A DNA stretch of 64,000 nucleotides, taken from positions 2,418,001 through 2,482,000 of the forward strand of contig NZ_CP095043.1 in assembly GCF_022919175.1 (NCBI RefSeq). Direction: 5' to 3'. The stretch comes from Leucobacter rhizosphaerae. Lineage in GTDB: Bacteria; Actinomycetota; Actinomycetes; Actinomycetales; Microbacteriaceae. This document shows, in pieces, positions 51,768 through 60,390 of this stretch. Both the position numbers and the translations under genes were made by a program. Under the pieces are notes generated by a model, which worked only from the letters and a program-made list of their open reading frames with translations, had not been told where the DNA came from and did no database searches. Within the stretch, counting starts at the first letter, position 1, and the number at the start of each line of letters is the position of its first letter.

Positions 51768-53030
51768 ATGACTGTCGGCCACGAGAACGATCACCTGCTC
51801 ACCTCGCTCGCCTTCGAGAGCTCCGTGCCGCACGAGTACTTCCGGGAGCTCCGCGACAACGATCCCGTGCACTGGACTGAGCCGGGCGACGGCTCCCGCG
51901 GCTACTGGTCCTTCACCCGCTACGACGACGTGGTGGCACTCAGTCGCGACACCGCCACCTTCTCCTCGGAAAAGGGCGGCACCACCCTCGAAGACATTCC
52001 GGAGGCCGACCTGCAGGGCCGGCGCACCATGATCGATACCGACCCGCCGCTGCACACGGGGTACCGCAAGATCCTCGCCCCCACCTTCAACCCGGGGATC
52101 GTGCGCCGCAATTGGGACGAGAAGGTCGACCGCATTGTCACCGAGACACTCACCGAGGCGCTGCAGCACGAAACGATCGAGTACGTCTCGAAGATCTCCT
52201 CTGAGATTCCCGTTCGTGTGCTCGCCGCGCTGCTCGACGTGCCAGATTCCGAAGCGCACTACATCATGGAGCTCGGGGACGAGATGATCGCCAGTTCCGA
52301 TCCGGACTCCGCACCGCGCACCGCGCTGACCCCCGAGGTGCTCGCGGAGAACAGCAAGTACCAGTTCTCGAGCCCGGCAGGGCGGGAGCTATGGGAGTAC
52401 GGTGACAAGCTGCGCATCGGTCGCGAGAAGGATCTCGGCCACGACGTCTTCTCCCTGCTCATCACGAGCGAGGTGGACGGCCGCAAGCTCACACCCCACG
52501 AGCTCGCGAACTTCTTCTCGCTCCTGGTGATCGCCGGCAACGAGACGACCCGCATGGCGTTCTCTCACGCGGCTAAGGCATTCTGCGACTTCCCCGATCA
52601 GTGGGACAAGCTGCGTGAGCGCCCCGAACTCGTCGATAGCGCGGTCGAGGAGATCCTGCGCTGGGCGACGCCCATCCATCACTTCCGCCGCACGGTGACG
52701 CAGGACACGGAGGTGCACGGCAGGAAGCTCGAAGCGGGCGACAAGATCGCGATGTGGTACGCGTCGGCCAACTACGACGAGCGCATCTTCAACGATCCGC
52801 ACACGTTCGACATCGAGCGCAAGCCCAACTTCCACCTCGCCTTCGGCGGCGGCGGCGCGCATCGGTGCCTCGGCAATTCACTTGCGCGACTCGAGGTGAA
52901 GGTGCTGCTCCAGCACCAGATCGAGCAGGTGGAGCGCTTCGAGCTGGTCGGTGATGTGCAGCGACTGCGCTCAAACCTCACGCACGGTGTGAAGCACCTG
53001 CCCGTCCGCCTCACCCAGATTGCCGCATGA
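51768..53030 (+). CDS. Cytochrome P450
   Basis: A 420-residue bacterial P450. I-helix AGNETT at 256-261, ExxR at E295-R298, and heme loop FGGGGAHRCLG with Cys367. AGNETT (N in place of the common H/G) and RRTVTQDTEVHGRKLEAGDKI fit the CYP108/CYP125/CYP142-like clade that hydroxylates terpenes, sterol side chains or branched chains. It has dedicated redox partners upstream and overlaps the aldehyde dehydrogenase gene by 4 bp. The true substrate is unknown; in this block a gamma-glutamyl amide of a branched amine is one candidate. Confidence 0.95.
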   Translation: MTVGHENDHLLTSLAFESSVPHEYFRELRDNDPVHWTEPGDGSRGYWSFTRYDDVVALSRDTATFSSEKGGTTLEDIPEADLQGRRTMIDTDPPLHTGYRKILAPTFNPGIVRRNWDEKVDRIVTETLTEALQHETIEYVSKISSEIPVRVLAALLDVPDSEAHYIMELGDEMIASSDPDSAPRTALTPEVLAENSKYQFSSPAGRELWEYGDKLRIGREKDLGHDVFSLLITSEVDGRKLTPHELANFFSLLVIAGNETTRMAFSHAAKAFCDFPDQWDKLRERPELVDSAVEEILRWATPIHHFRRTVTQDTEVHGRKLEAGDKIAMWYASANYDERIFNDPHTFDIERKPNFHLAFGGGGAHRCLGNSLARLEVKVLLQHQIEQVERFELVGDVQRLRSNLTHGVKHLPVRLTQIAA

Positions 53031-54565
53031 GCGGCCAGAACAGCGAGAGTGCAGCAACGATGCAACACACAATCGATCCGACCCGCGGCCATTGCAGGCC
53101 TCTCCGCGACGAGACTCTCGCGTTCCTCGACCGTGTGCAGGGCCTGCGCATCGGCGGAGCTTGGAATGCGCAGGCCGCTGATGGCGGCACCTTCGACTCG
53201 ATCGACCCCGCAACGGGAGACGTGCTTGGATCGATCGCCGCCGCCACCGCGAGCGATGTCGATGCGGCGGTGACCGCGGCTGAACGCGCACTCGAAGGCT
53301 CGGACTGGCGAGACATCAGCCCGGCCACCCGGGCGCAGTACCTCTTCGATCTGGCCGACGCGGTGGATCGGAACCGCGAAACGCTCGCAGAGCTCGAGTC
53401 GCTCGACATGGGAAAGCCCATCACGCAGGCGCGCGACGACATCGGCGGAGTGGCGCTCGTCTTCCGGTACTACGGAGGGTGGCCGACAAAGATCGAGGGA
53501 GACCTGAACCCGGTGCGCCAACCGTTCATCGGCATGACGGTGCGCCAGCCCATCGGCGTGTGCGCGGCGATCACTCCGTGGAACTTCCCACTCGTGATGG
53601 CCTCGCACAAGATCGGGCCTGCGCTCGCCGCGGGCAACACGATCGTGCTGAAGCCGGCCGAGCTTTCGTCGTACTCCACGCTGTTCCTCGCCGACCTCGC
53701 ACGTGAGATCGGGCTTCCCGAGGGTGTGCTCAACGTTGTGACGGGAGCGGGCAGTGTGGTCGGAGAGGCGCTGACCACGCACCCCGACGTGCAGAAGGTC
53801 TCCTTCACCGGCTCATCTCCCGTTGGCAAGCACATCCTCGCGGTGGCTGCGCCGCTCATGAAGAAGGTAAGCGTCGAGCTTGGTGGGAAGACCCCCAACC
53901 TCGTCTTCCCCGATGCCGATCTGCGGAAGGCCGCCGCGGCGTCGGCGGAGGCCGTGTGGGAGAACGCCGGCCAGGTGTGCATCGCACCCACGCGACTCTT
54001 CGTGCACGAGAGCATCGCGCAGGAGATGCTCGAGCTGCTCGCCGAGGAGACCGCCAAGTTGCGGCTCGGCGATCCCCTTGATGAGGCGACGACGCTGGGG
54101 CCCCTCGTATCCGAGAAGCAAAGGGGCACCGTGCGGGGGTACGTGGAGGCCGCGCGCGCCGAGGGCGGCCGGGTCGCGGTCGGTGGCAAGACCGTCGGCG
54201 AGGCGGGATTCTTCGTCGAACCCACCATCGTGACGGGGGTGACGAATGAGATGCGCGTGGCTCGCGAGGAGATCTTCGGCCCAGTGCTCTCGATCATCAC
54301 GTTCCGCGATGAGGAGGAGGCGCTGCGGCTCGCGAACTCGTCCGAGTACGATCTCGCGGCAGCGGTGTGGACGCGAGACATTTCGCGCGCGCACCGGCTC
54401 ACGCAGCGATTGCGCGGCGGGCTGGTCTGGGTGAACACCGTCGGCAAGCTCGATCCGGGAGTGAGCTTCGGCGGGCAGCAGCTCTCGGGCAACAGTCGTG
54501 AGCTCGGCCGGGAGAGCGTGCTCGAGTACACGAAGAGCAAGTCGGTGTTCATCGATCCGAGATAG
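53027..54565 (+). CDS. Aldehyde dehydrogenase
   Basis: A 512-residue NAD(P)-dependent aldehyde dehydrogenase: ITPWNFPLVMASHKIGPALAAGNTIVLKPAE split, FTGSSPVGKHI, general base Glu284 in VELGGK and nucleophile Cys318 in AGQVCIAPTR. It overlaps the P450 gene (ATGA). Together with the SDR gene it would carry a P450-made alcohol through the aldehyde to the acid. Related enzymes include betaine-aldehyde and gamma-glutamyl-aminoaldehyde dehydrogenases. Confidence 0.93.
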   Translation: MSGQNSESAATMQHTIDPTRGHCRPLRDETLAFLDRVQGLRIGGAWNAQAADGGTFDSIDPATGDVLGSIAAATASDVDAAVTAAERALEGSDWRDISPATRAQYLFDLADAVDRNRETLAELESLDMGKPITQARDDIGGVALVFRYYGGWPTKIEGDLNPVRQPFIGMTVRQPIGVCAAITPWNFPLVMASHKIGPALAAGNTIVLKPAELSSYSTLFLADLAREIGLPEGVLNVVTGAGSVVGEALTTHPDVQKVSFTGSSPVGKHILAVAAPLMKKVSVELGGKTPNLVFPDADLRKAAAASAEAVWENAGQVCIAPTRLFVHESIAQEMLELLAEETAKLRLGDPLDEATTLGPLVSEKQRGTVRGYVEAARAEGGRVAVGGKTVGEAGFFVEPTIVTGVTNEMRVAREEIFGPVLSIITFRDEEEALRLANSSEYDLAAAVWTRDISRAHRLTQRLRGGLVWVNTVGKLDPGVSFGGQQLSGNSRELGRESVLEYTKSKSVFIDPR

Positions 54566-54636
54566 CTCGGATCACCGCGAATATGTTCGCGCCTGGCACC
54601 CCGGTGTTGAAGCGCGCAATCTGAGAGGAAGAAAAC

Positions 54637-55443
54637 ATGTCAGTACGACGAACCGTTGTGATCACGGGCGGCGCATCCGGAATCGGCGACAAGGTCGTGG
54701 AACGGTTTCTGAACGACGGCGACCATGTGGTCGTGGTCGATCGGAACCCTTCCCCGCGCGACGTGCCGACGATCCTGGTCGATCTCACCGAACCGGACGC
54801 GATCGACGCCGCAGCCGATGCGCTGCCCCAGCACATCGATGTGCTGGTCAACGCCGCGGGTATTTCAGGCAAGAACGGCGTCGATGCCGCGCTCGCCGTG
54901 AATTTTCTCGGCATGCGCCGGTTCTCGGAGATTGCGGTGCAGCGCATGACCGCTGAGTCGAACGTGGTCACGATCGCGTCAACCACCGGGTTCGAGTGGC
55001 GTCGGCGAATCGAGGGCGTACAGGCGCTCATCGGATCGCGGAGCCTCGAGGAGGCGCGGGTCAACGTTGCGCCATTCCTGCCGGACGGGCAGGAATCGTT
55101 TGAGGCGTACAACCTGGCGAAGGCGACGGTCATCGTGTGGACGATGATCTCCTCGCGGCAGCTGGTGCCGGGCATGCGCATGAACACCGTGAGCCCGGGG
55201 CCGACCGAAACGCCGCTGCTCCAGGACTTCTACGACTCGATCGGCGAGGACCAACTCGACCCGTTGAAGGAGTTCGCCGGCCGACATGGGACTCCCGAGG
55301 AGATCGCGGCCGCGATCGCGTTCCTGGCCTCGGACGAGGCATCGTGGATCTCGGGTGAGGATCTCGTGGTCGACGGCGGTGCCGAGGGCGGTCTGCTGCG
55401 GAAGAAGCTCGCAGATCGCATTGCCGCCTACGCTGCACAGTAG
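54637..55443 (+). CDS. Short-chain dehydrogenase/reductase (HSDH/carbonyl-reductase type)
   Basis: A 268-residue SDR. Rossmann motif TGGASGIG, NAAGIS, catalytic Ser in VVTIASTTG and Tyr158/Lys162 in EAYNLAKAT. A stretch of about 35 residues lies between Ser and Tyr, as in the 3-alpha-hydroxysteroid dehydrogenase/carbonyl reductase and coniferyl-alcohol dehydrogenase group. Ends with GEDLVVDGGAEGG. Likely oxidises the P450 product's hydroxyl group. Last gene of its operon; a strong terminator follows. Confidence 0.92.
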   Translation: MSVRRTVVITGGASGIGDKVVERFLNDGDHVVVVDRNPSPRDVPTILVDLTEPDAIDAAADALPQHIDVLVNAAGISGKNGVDAALAVNFLGMRRFSEIAVQRMTAESNVVTIASTTGFEWRRRIEGVQALIGSRSLEEARVNVAPFLPDGQESFEAYNLAKATVIVWTMISSRQLVPGMRMNTVSPGPTETPLLQDFYDSIGEDQLDPLKEFAGRHGTPEEIAAAIAFLASDEASWISGEDLVVDGGAEGGLLRKKLADRIAAYAAQ

Positions 55444-55450
55444 TGAGGTG

Positions 55451-55477
55451 TCGGACCGCACGGGAGGTGCGGTCCGA
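55451..55477 (+). terminator. Terminator of the P450 operon
   Basis: TCGGACCGCAC (55451-55461) and GTGCGGTCCGA (55467-55477) form a perfect 11-bp stem with a 5-nt loop. Confidence 0.8.
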
Positions 55478-55508
55478 TCACTTTCGGCCCAGCATGGCGT
55501 TTGTGAAA

Positions 55509-55534
55509 ATAGAATATAAAGTATATGGTATACC
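55509..55534. promoter_or_regulatory. Composite operator before the glutamine-synthetase-like gene
   Basis: ATAGAATAT (55509-55517) and GGTATACC (55527-55534, GTATAC core) lie 9 bp apart. The first matches sites at 41184 and 47749; the second matches cores at 49837 and 59442. This promoter may respond to both GntR proteins. Confidence 0.6.
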
Positions 55535-55588
55535 CAGCGAGATCGGGCGTATGATCCGATGTGAGCAGAGCCAATCAAGGAGGATTTG

Positions 55589-56881
55589 GTGTCCGAGATG
55601 AAACTCCCCGAGGGGATCCACACCGTCGAAATGGTCTTCGCGGACGTCTTCGGTGTGCTGCGGGGCAAAAAGGTCCCCGCGAATCAGTGGCCGCGAGTCG
55701 CGCATGAGGGGTCGCATATTCCCGGGGCTCCGCTCTACTGGGGAGTGCGCTGCGAGTGCCCGGACGAGTCGCCCGCCGGTGGCATGGACGAGGGATATCC
55801 CGACGTCGTCATCAAGCCGGTCGTCGGTACCTTGCGTCCGGTGCCCTGGCGCCCCGGCGTCGCTCAGGTCTTCTGCTCGATTGAGAATCCCGACGGAAGT
55901 CCGTCGGAGCTGTGCCCGCGCAACGCGCTCGTCTCCGTGCTCAGCGAATACGAGAAGGAGGGTATCGATGCTCAGATCGCCCTCGAGATGGAGTTCTACC
56001 TGCTCGATCCCGAAACGCACCGCCCGCTCATCTCGCAGATGAACACGTACGGTGTGGTCGACGGTTCGCCCTACGACGCGATCCTCACCGACATCATGAC
56101 GAACCTTGTCGCGTACGGGCTGCCGGTCGAAGCCGGCATGCAGGAGTACGGCACGGGTCAGATGGAGATCACCCTGCGCTACGATCGTGCGCTCAAGGCG
56201 GCCGACGACGCGATCTTCATGCGCAGCGCGGTGAAAGAACTCGCCGTGAAGCACGGGCTCGTCGCAACCTACATGGCGAAGCCGTTCGATGGTGAGAGCG
56301 GCAGCGGTCTCCACATTCACCAGTCGATGTGGCGCGACGGCGTGAACCTGTTCGACGCGGTCGATGGTCCCTCGGAGTACGCGATGCACTACCTCGGTGG
56401 ATTGCAGCGCCGGATCGGCGAGTTCTCGCTCTTCGGATCGTGGAGCGTCAACGATTACAAGCGTCGGCAGGACTTCACGCTGTGTCCGACGACGGACTCG
56501 TGGGGTGGCGACAACCGCACGGTCGCGATCCGAATGATCGAGGCCGAGGGCTCGTATCGGTTCGAACAGCGAGACCCCTGCTCGACGAGCAACCTCTACC
56601 TCGTCGTGGCTGGGCAGCTCGCGGCCGGGCTCGATGGGGTGCGTCACCAGCTGACACCCGGCCCCAGATGCGAGCTCAACGCCTACACCGACCCGAACGC
56701 CAAGCCATTGCCGCGATCCGTGCCCGCGGCCATCGACGCGCTGCGCGGCTCCGACCTCGCGCGCGAGGCGTTTCCCGCGCTGCTCATCGACACCTACGTC
56801 GACACAGTGCAGCGCGAGTATCAGGCGATCATGCAGCCGGTCTCCGACATCGAACGGACGCGCTACATCGGAGCGATCTAG
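55589..56881 (+). CDS. Glutamine synthetase-like gamma-glutamyl ligase
   Basis: A 430-residue GS-fold enzyme of the gamma-glutamylamine synthetase kind (PuuA/IpuC-like). Metal and glutamate-site blocks: LEMEFYLLD, MQEYGTGQMEITL, KPFDGESGSGLHIHQS and RFEQRDPCSTSNLYLV, where true GlnA has ANPYL. It is shorter than type I GlnA (about 470) and lacks its adenylylation tail. GTG 55589 is chosen for AAGGAGG 5 nt upstream. Such ligases join glutamate to an amine using ATP, which protects the nitrogen during side-chain oxidation. A PuuD-like hydrolase and a permease are encoded nearby, matching that logic. Confidence 0.85.
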   Translation: MSEMKLPEGIHTVEMVFADVFGVLRGKKVPANQWPRVAHEGSHIPGAPLYWGVRCECPDESPAGGMDEGYPDVVIKPVVGTLRPVPWRPGVAQVFCSIENPDGSPSELCPRNALVSVLSEYEKEGIDAQIALEMEFYLLDPETHRPLISQMNTYGVVDGSPYDAILTDIMTNLVAYGLPVEAGMQEYGTGQMEITLRYDRALKAADDAIFMRSAVKELAVKHGLVATYMAKPFDGESGSGLHIHQSMWRDGVNLFDAVDGPSEYAMHYLGGLQRRIGEFSLFGSWSVNDYKRRQDFTLCPTTDSWGGDNRTVAIRMIEAEGSYRFEQRDPCSTSNLYLVVAGQLAAGLDGVRHQLTPGPRCELNAYTDPNAKPLPRSVPAAIDALRGSDLAREAFPALLIDTYVDTVQREYQAIMQPVSDIERTRYIGAI

Positions 56882-56886
56882 CGGAA

Positions 56887-56935
56887 GGCAGGGCAGTGGG
56901 GGCGGCCCGAATCGGGCCGCCCCCACTGCCCTGCC
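56887..56935. terminator. Perfect 24-bp inverted repeat, bidirectional terminator
   Basis: The arms at 56887-56910 and 56912-56935 are exact complements (GGCAGGGCAGTGGGGGCGGC at the left start). The repeat separates the convergent glutamine-synthetase-like and GntR genes. Confidence 0.85.
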
Positions 56936-56966
56936 ACGTGTGCACCCTCGGAGGGCGACGCGGGCG

Positions 56967-57617
56967 TTAGATCTGGTGGAGCGAGCGCCCGCTGTGGATG
57001 TGGGTGAGCATGATCTTGTGCGCGTGATCCGCATCGCCCGATGCGATGGCATCGAAGAGCGGCCGGTGCTCACGATCGAAGCTTCCTACGACGTCGTCGT
57101 TGTCGAGCATCCGAGCCCAGATATCCGAGGTCAGCACCCGGTTCCAGAGCAGGTCGAACGACTCCACGAGGTAGGTGTTGTCGAGCGCCCGCACGATCAT
57201 ACGGTGCACGTCGCGATTCGCCAGGAAGACCTCTTCTGCCGTGGTCTGGGGTCTGGTCAGGAGCGTCTCGTACTCGGCGACGAGCTGGGCGCGGGCTTCG
57301 GCTTCGAAGGTCGCTGCGCGTCGCACCGCGTAACCCTCGATCGCCTCGCGGGCCTCGTAGCGGTGGTCGAGTTCGTCGGTGGTGGTCTCGCAAACGACGT
57401 AGCCCCTGCCGCCGTGGGGCTCGATCACGCCTTCGCGCTCAAGCCGCTGCAGTGCCTCGCGCACCGGGGTGCGGCTGATGCCCATCTGCTCGGCAAGCTC
57501 ATCCATCAGCAAACGCGTGCCCGGCACGAGCTCCTTATTCAGAAAGCCCTGGAAGAGGTAGCGGTACGCCGCCTCGCCGAGCGTTTCACGCGAGAGCGAA
57601 GTCTTCTGAATGGCCAC
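56967..57617 (-). CDS. GntR-family regulator (FCD type)
   Basis: A 216-residue GntR/FadR-type regulator: LGEAAYRYLFQGFLNKELVPGTRL split, MDELAEQMGISRTPVREALQRLEREGVIEPHGGRGYVV and FCD helices with ANRDVHRMIVRALDNTYLVESF and EHRPLFDAIASGDADHAHKIMLTHI. It lies between the ligase and permease genes. It is the best candidate for the GTATAC-core sites in front of the P450 operon, ligase and PuuD-like operon, though this pairing is inference. Confidence 0.9.
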   Translation of the reverse strand: MAIQKTSLSRETLGEAAYRYLFQGFLNKELVPGTRLLMDELAEQMGISRTPVREALQRLEREGVIEPHGGRGYVVCETTTDELDHRYEAREAIEGYAVRRAATFEAEARAQLVAEYETLLTRPQTTAEEVFLANRDVHRMIVRALDNTYLVESFDLLWNRVLTSDIWARMLDNDDVVGSFDREHRPLFDAIASGDADHAHKIMLTHIHSGRSLHQI

Positions 57618-57713
57618 TGAACGATCGCCTTCCTCGAGGGGTCATCTTCAGGGTATCGTCCTGGCGCTCGTTGCACGTCTGAGTCAGGGGAGCAATAGTC
57701 GCGAGGAAACGAA

Positions 57714-57754
57714 CGGGGAGGGCGCCGCACGCTCTGTGTCGGCTGCCCTCCCCG
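57714..57754 (-). terminator. Terminator of the APC permease
   Basis: CGGGGAGGGC (57714-57723) pairs with GCCCTCCCCG (57745-57754), with an inner GCCG/CGGC extension, just after the permease stop on the minus strand. Confidence 0.65.
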
Positions 57755-57765
57755 CAACATGATGT

Positions 57766-59259
57766 CTACGTTGAGACGACGACACCAGGCTCTTCGGTCG
57801 GTGCGACGACTTCGATGCGGCCCGTGCCGATCGCAGACCAATCTGCGCGGCGCTTGCGCTTCATGACCTCGGCGACAATGAAACCGATCGCGCCCATGCC
57901 GAGGTAGAGCAGCCCGATGATCACCGGGGCGATGCCCACCTCGCCGCCGACGAGGTTGCCGAAGTTCGACACGATCAGCACGACGCCGGCGCCGAGCACG
58001 AGCGTGGCGAGTGTGGGAGCAATAGTCGTCGTCCACGTGTTCTCATCCGCGGCTCGATGGCGGCGGAAGTAGACGACGATCGCCGCGGAGCAGAGCGTTT
58101 GCAGGAACACGAAGCCCACCGTCGACGCTGCCGCTCCCCAGGTGAAGATATCGAGATACGGGTCGGCCCCGATCAGGGCGAGGGTGAGCAGGATGATCAC
58201 ATTGACAACGCCGACCGTGACGCTGCCGCGGTGCGGTGACTGTGCCACCTCGCGCACGTAGCCGAGGCCGCGGGGGAGTACCTTCTCGCGGCCGAGGGAG
58301 AAGAAGTAGCGTGAGATGGCGTTGTGGAAGGACAGGATCGCGGCGAAGGATCCGGTCACCACAAGAATCTGCACAACCCACACGATGCCCTGACCGAGGT
58401 AGTCGCTCGCTGCGATGACCACCATGTCGCCTGGATTCTCGAGTGCGATCTGCATCGCCTCGCTGCGGCCGAACGCGAGCACCATGACCCAGGTCATGAG
58501 TGCGTAGAAGAGCGACGTGAAGATGACGGCGCCGATGGTCGCGCGCTTCACCGAGCGCTTCGGGTCCTTCGCCTCCTCCGAGTAGATGGCGGTCTGCTCG
58601 AAGCCGATGTACGAGGCGTACCCGAACGCGAGGCTCACACCGAGACCCGGGCCGAAGAGCCCGACCGGATTCCAGGAGTCGAAGGTCACGCCTTCGGAGC
58701 CGCCCGTGAAGATGACGGCGATGGCGAGGATGAGCAGGACCGACAGCTCGGCGATCAGGAGGAGTCCGAGTACCTTTGCGCCCACCTCGAGATTGCTGCG
58801 CCCCAGGAGAACGCAGATCGCGATGGCAGCGATGCAGAGCACGTACCAGGGGACGACCAAGCCGGTGAGGCTGCTGATGAGGTTTTGCGTGACGAAACCG
58901 AAGAAGCCAAGCAGCGTGATGATCGCGCAGAAGTACGCGGCCAGCGCGACGAAGGACGCGCCGGCGCCCCAGGAAGGGCCGAGGCCCTGCGCGATGTAGG
59001 CGTACATGGAACCCGCGTTGCGGATCCGACGGCTCATCGCCACATACCCCACTGCGAAGAGGAGCAGTACGAGGCCGATCAACACGTACACGAGCGGGGC
59101 AGAGATGCCGACGCCGTAACCGATCAGGAGCGGCGTGATTCCCATCACGCAGGTCAGCGGGGCGGCGGCGGCGATCACGAAGAACGCGATCGCCGGAGCA
59201 CCCACAGCTCCGTTGCGCAGCGACTGGGTCGCCGGCGCATCGCTTGTTGAAGAGGACAC
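57766..59259 (-). CDS. APC-family amino acid/amine permease
   Basis: A 497-residue permease with about twelve helices. Opening GAVGAPAIAFFVIAAAAPLTCVMG, YVAMSRRIRNAGSMYAYIAQGLG split, GYASYIGFEQTAIYSEEAKDPKRSVKRAT split and SFHNAISRYFFSLGRE are typical of the amino acid-polyamine-organocation family. The GTG start at 59259 has AAAGG upstream. It is divergent from the PuuD-like operon. Likely imports the amine or amino acid degraded by the block. Confidence 0.9.
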   Translation of the reverse strand: MSSSTSDAPATQSLRNGAVGAPAIAFFVIAAAAPLTCVMGITPLLIGYGVGISAPLVYVLIGLVLLLFAVGYVAMSRRIRNAGSMYAYIAQGLGPSWGAGASFVALAAYFCAIITLLGFFGFVTQNLISSLTGLVVPWYVLCIAAIAICVLLGRSNLEVGAKVLGLLLIAELSVLLILAIAVIFTGGSEGVTFDSWNPVGLFGPGLGVSLAFGYASYIGFEQTAIYSEEAKDPKRSVKRATIGAVIFTSLFYALMTWVMVLAFGRSEAMQIALENPGDMVVIAASDYLGQGIVWVVQILVVTGSFAAILSFHNAISRYFFSLGREKVLPRGLGYVREVAQSPHRGSVTVGVVNVIILLTLALIGADPYLDIFTWGAAASTVGFVFLQTLCSAAIVVYFRRHRAADENTWTTTIAPTLATLVLGAGVVLIVSNFGNLVGGEVGIAPVIIGLLYLGMGAIGFIVAEVMKRKRRADWSAIGTGRIEVVAPTEEPGVVVST

Positions 59260-59436
59260 CTTTGTCACCTTTCTTGGAGGACCGTACTCCAGCGGGCGAT
59301 CCTGTGATGAAATCCGTTGGAAGCCCGGTGCGGACTGGCGGAGGCTCCGGTGAGGAGTGCCCCAGAGAGGTGCGCTCGTCATCGAGTGGGTATCTGCGCC
59401 AGGTTGAGACCGCGAAGTCGCGAGACAAAACACCGA

Positions 59437-59450
59437 GTACGGTATACGCT
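59437..59450 (+). promoter_or_regulatory. GTATAC-core operator and -10 box before the PuuD-like gene
   Basis: GTACGGTATACGCT contains GTATAC (59442-59447) overlapping the -10-like TACGCT (59445-59450), which ends 7 nt before the ATG. A repressor here would block the promoter directly. Confidence 0.6.
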
Positions 59451-59457
59451 AACAGTC

Positions 59458-60390
59458 ATGGTTGATCAAATCAATGGAGAAGTGACGCCGACCGTGTACG
59501 TCAGTACCTGGCAGAAGACGATGAACATTTCGCCGTATGGCGTGTTCGACATCGAAGGCGCGATCGTGGAGTACGTCGAGCGCACCCGGAACGCGGGCGC
59601 CATCGTCTTGCAGGTGCCCCGAGACGTGCCCGAGCGCGCCGAGCACGTGCTGGCGGGCGCCGACGCCCTCGTGCTCATCGGCGGCGAGGATGTCGACCCA
59701 TCCTGGTATGGGCAGGAGAACGAGGGCAGCACCCGCACAACGCCCGAGGCCGATGCGTTCGACATCGCTCTGATACGCGAGGCGCACCGGCGCAGACTCC
59801 CGGTGTTCGCGATCTGTCGCGGGCATCAGCTGGTGAACGTCGCGTTCGGCGGCACGCTGTACCAAGACATTGCACAGGATCCGGTGCAGCACTCGCCCGG
59901 AGCGGCCGCGCCCGGAGAGTCCCCAGCGGCTGAACACACCATCACGATCGAGCCCGACAGTCGATTCCTCAGCACGATACTCGGAGCAACCGCCCGCGTG
60001 AATTCGATCCACCATCAAGCGGTTGATCGATGCGCCCCTGGCCTGCGCGTCGTGGCCCGCGCCGAAGACGGCATCGTCGAAGCACTCGAGTCCGAGGATG
60101 ACGATTGGCTGTTGCTCAGCGTGCAATGGCACCCGGAAAAGATGGCGGATCACCAGGTGCTCTTCGATTGGTTCGTGGGCAGGTGCGGCAGCGCCTGGAG
60201 TCAGCCCCGGCGTACCAGCTCGCTGATGGCCGCTGGTGAGCTGAGTGACGAGATCCTGACCAGCGTCTGCAACGCACGTCACTTCGGCCCACCCTTCATT
60301 GCAGAAGACCACACAATCAACGAGCTTGCCGCGACTGTGCGACGCGTGCTCGACCACGCACTCCAGAAAGGACCCCACCGTGACCTATGA
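59458..60390 (+). CDS. Gamma-glutamyl-amide hydrolase (PuuD-like, class I GATase)
   Basis: A 310-residue class I glutamine-amidotransferase-like hydrolase (peptidase C26). Nucleophile Cys120 in FAICRGHQLVNVAFGG, His225/Glu227 in SVQWHPE, and the N-terminal ALVLIGGEDVDPSWYG block. It resembles PuuD, which releases GABA from gamma-glutamyl-GABA. It has about 60 extra C-terminal residues (from SLMAAGELSDEI onward) absent from PuuD. It overlaps the next gene by 11 bp. Would reverse the ligation done by the GS-like enzyme. Confidence 0.9.
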   Translation: MVDQINGEVTPTVYVSTWQKTMNISPYGVFDIEGAIVEYVERTRNAGAIVLQVPRDVPERAEHVLAGADALVLIGGEDVDPSWYGQENEGSTRTTPEADAFDIALIREAHRRRLPVFAICRGHQLVNVAFGGTLYQDIAQDPVQHSPGAAAPGESPAAEHTITIEPDSRFLSTILGATARVNSIHHQAVDRCAPGLRVVARAEDGIVEALESEDDDWLLLSVQWHPEKMADHQVLFDWFVGRCGSAWSQPRRTSSLMAAGELSDEILTSVCNARHFGPPFIAEDHTINELAATVRRVLDHALQKGPHRDL

